A stretch of 64,000 bases of DNA from Crocosphaera sp. (GTDB lineage Bacteria > Cyanobacteriota > Cyanobacteriia > Cyanobacteriales > Microcystaceae): contig NZ_JASJEB010000010.1 in NCBI RefSeq assembly GCF_030064895.1, positions 1 through 64,000 on the forward strand, written 5' to 3'. Shown piece after piece: positions 63,949 to 64,000 of this stretch (positions within the stretch are counted from its first letter, which is position 1; each line of letters starts with the position of its first letter). A program made the translations under genes and the position numbers. Under the pieces are notes generated by a model. The model was given only the letters and a program-made list of their open reading frames with translations, did no database searches and was not told where the DNA came from.

Positions 63949-64000
63949 AAATTTCTCCAATAAACTATTATTAATAAAGGACAATAGATAATTGTCATTG

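Overview
The window looks like a chromosomal segment of a low-GC unicellular cyanobacterium, most like the Crocosphaera/Cyanothece group. That placement is an inference. It rests on oxygenic-photosynthesis genes (chlP, psb28, an isiA-type chlorophyll antenna gene, plant-type ferredoxins, bvdR), on frequent HIP1 octamers (GCGATCGC, e.g. 3341-3348), on many DUF29, Uma2 and toxin-antitoxin genes, and on heptanucleotide tandem repeats between genes.

Layout. 1-9980: an edge-truncated membrane protein, lipA, two DUF29 genes, a MntA/HepT pair flanked by wrecked antitoxin fragments, wecB, an AbrB/Doc pair, def and dnaA. 9981-14740: an iron-stress locus (isiA with a Fur-box-like palindrome, then an alpha/beta hydrolase in the isiC position), aroA and hicBA. 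14741-28900: a type IV pilin, argJ, usp, moaD, a thioredoxin/TPR protein, chlP, psb28, a degenerate DinG-like protein, menE, two tandem ferredoxins, bvdR and a PRC-barrel protein. 28900-40670 is the accessory part: a coiled-coil plus pentapeptide-repeat pair whose membrane segment is encoded by a hexanucleotide repeat, cobA and cbiX, dxs behind a structured IS605-like remnant, a zinc-ribbon/Ser-Thr-kinase/FGE fusion, a DUF433/DUF5615 pair and a Phd/VapC pair in which vapC carries a nonsense codon. 40670-50830: two large membrane glycosyltransferases, a sodium:solute symporter, YefM/YoeB, sugar aminotransferase and cupin genes, and a PEP-CTERM protein. 50830-64000: a two-domain PPK2 (pap), hemF, a second IS605-like remnant, an M16 peptidase, a truncated glycosyltransferase, glycogen debranching enzyme, chrA, a flavoprotein without the usual redox disulfide, lptC and an NblR-like regulator lacking the phospho-acceptor Asp.

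Most notable candidate. The 3' end of the kinase-FGE gene (about 38490-38590) looks like the variable region of a diversity-generating retroelement (DGR). It is about 61% GC in an AT-rich gene, the codons at the varied positions end in C or T, and the conserved FGE frame (RGGS, CRSA, GFRVV) surrounds them. A 6-bp-stem, 4-nt-loop hairpin that cannot be a terminator follows 35 bases after the stop. No reverse transcriptase or template repeat is in the window, so this would be a remote target. Other points of interest are the hypervariable Ala-X membrane repeat, two omega-RNA-like remnants without tnpB, several families of dispersed palindromes and tandem repeats, and a high density of toxin-antitoxin loci.

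All calls come from reading the sequence and from knowledge of the families. No database search was made.
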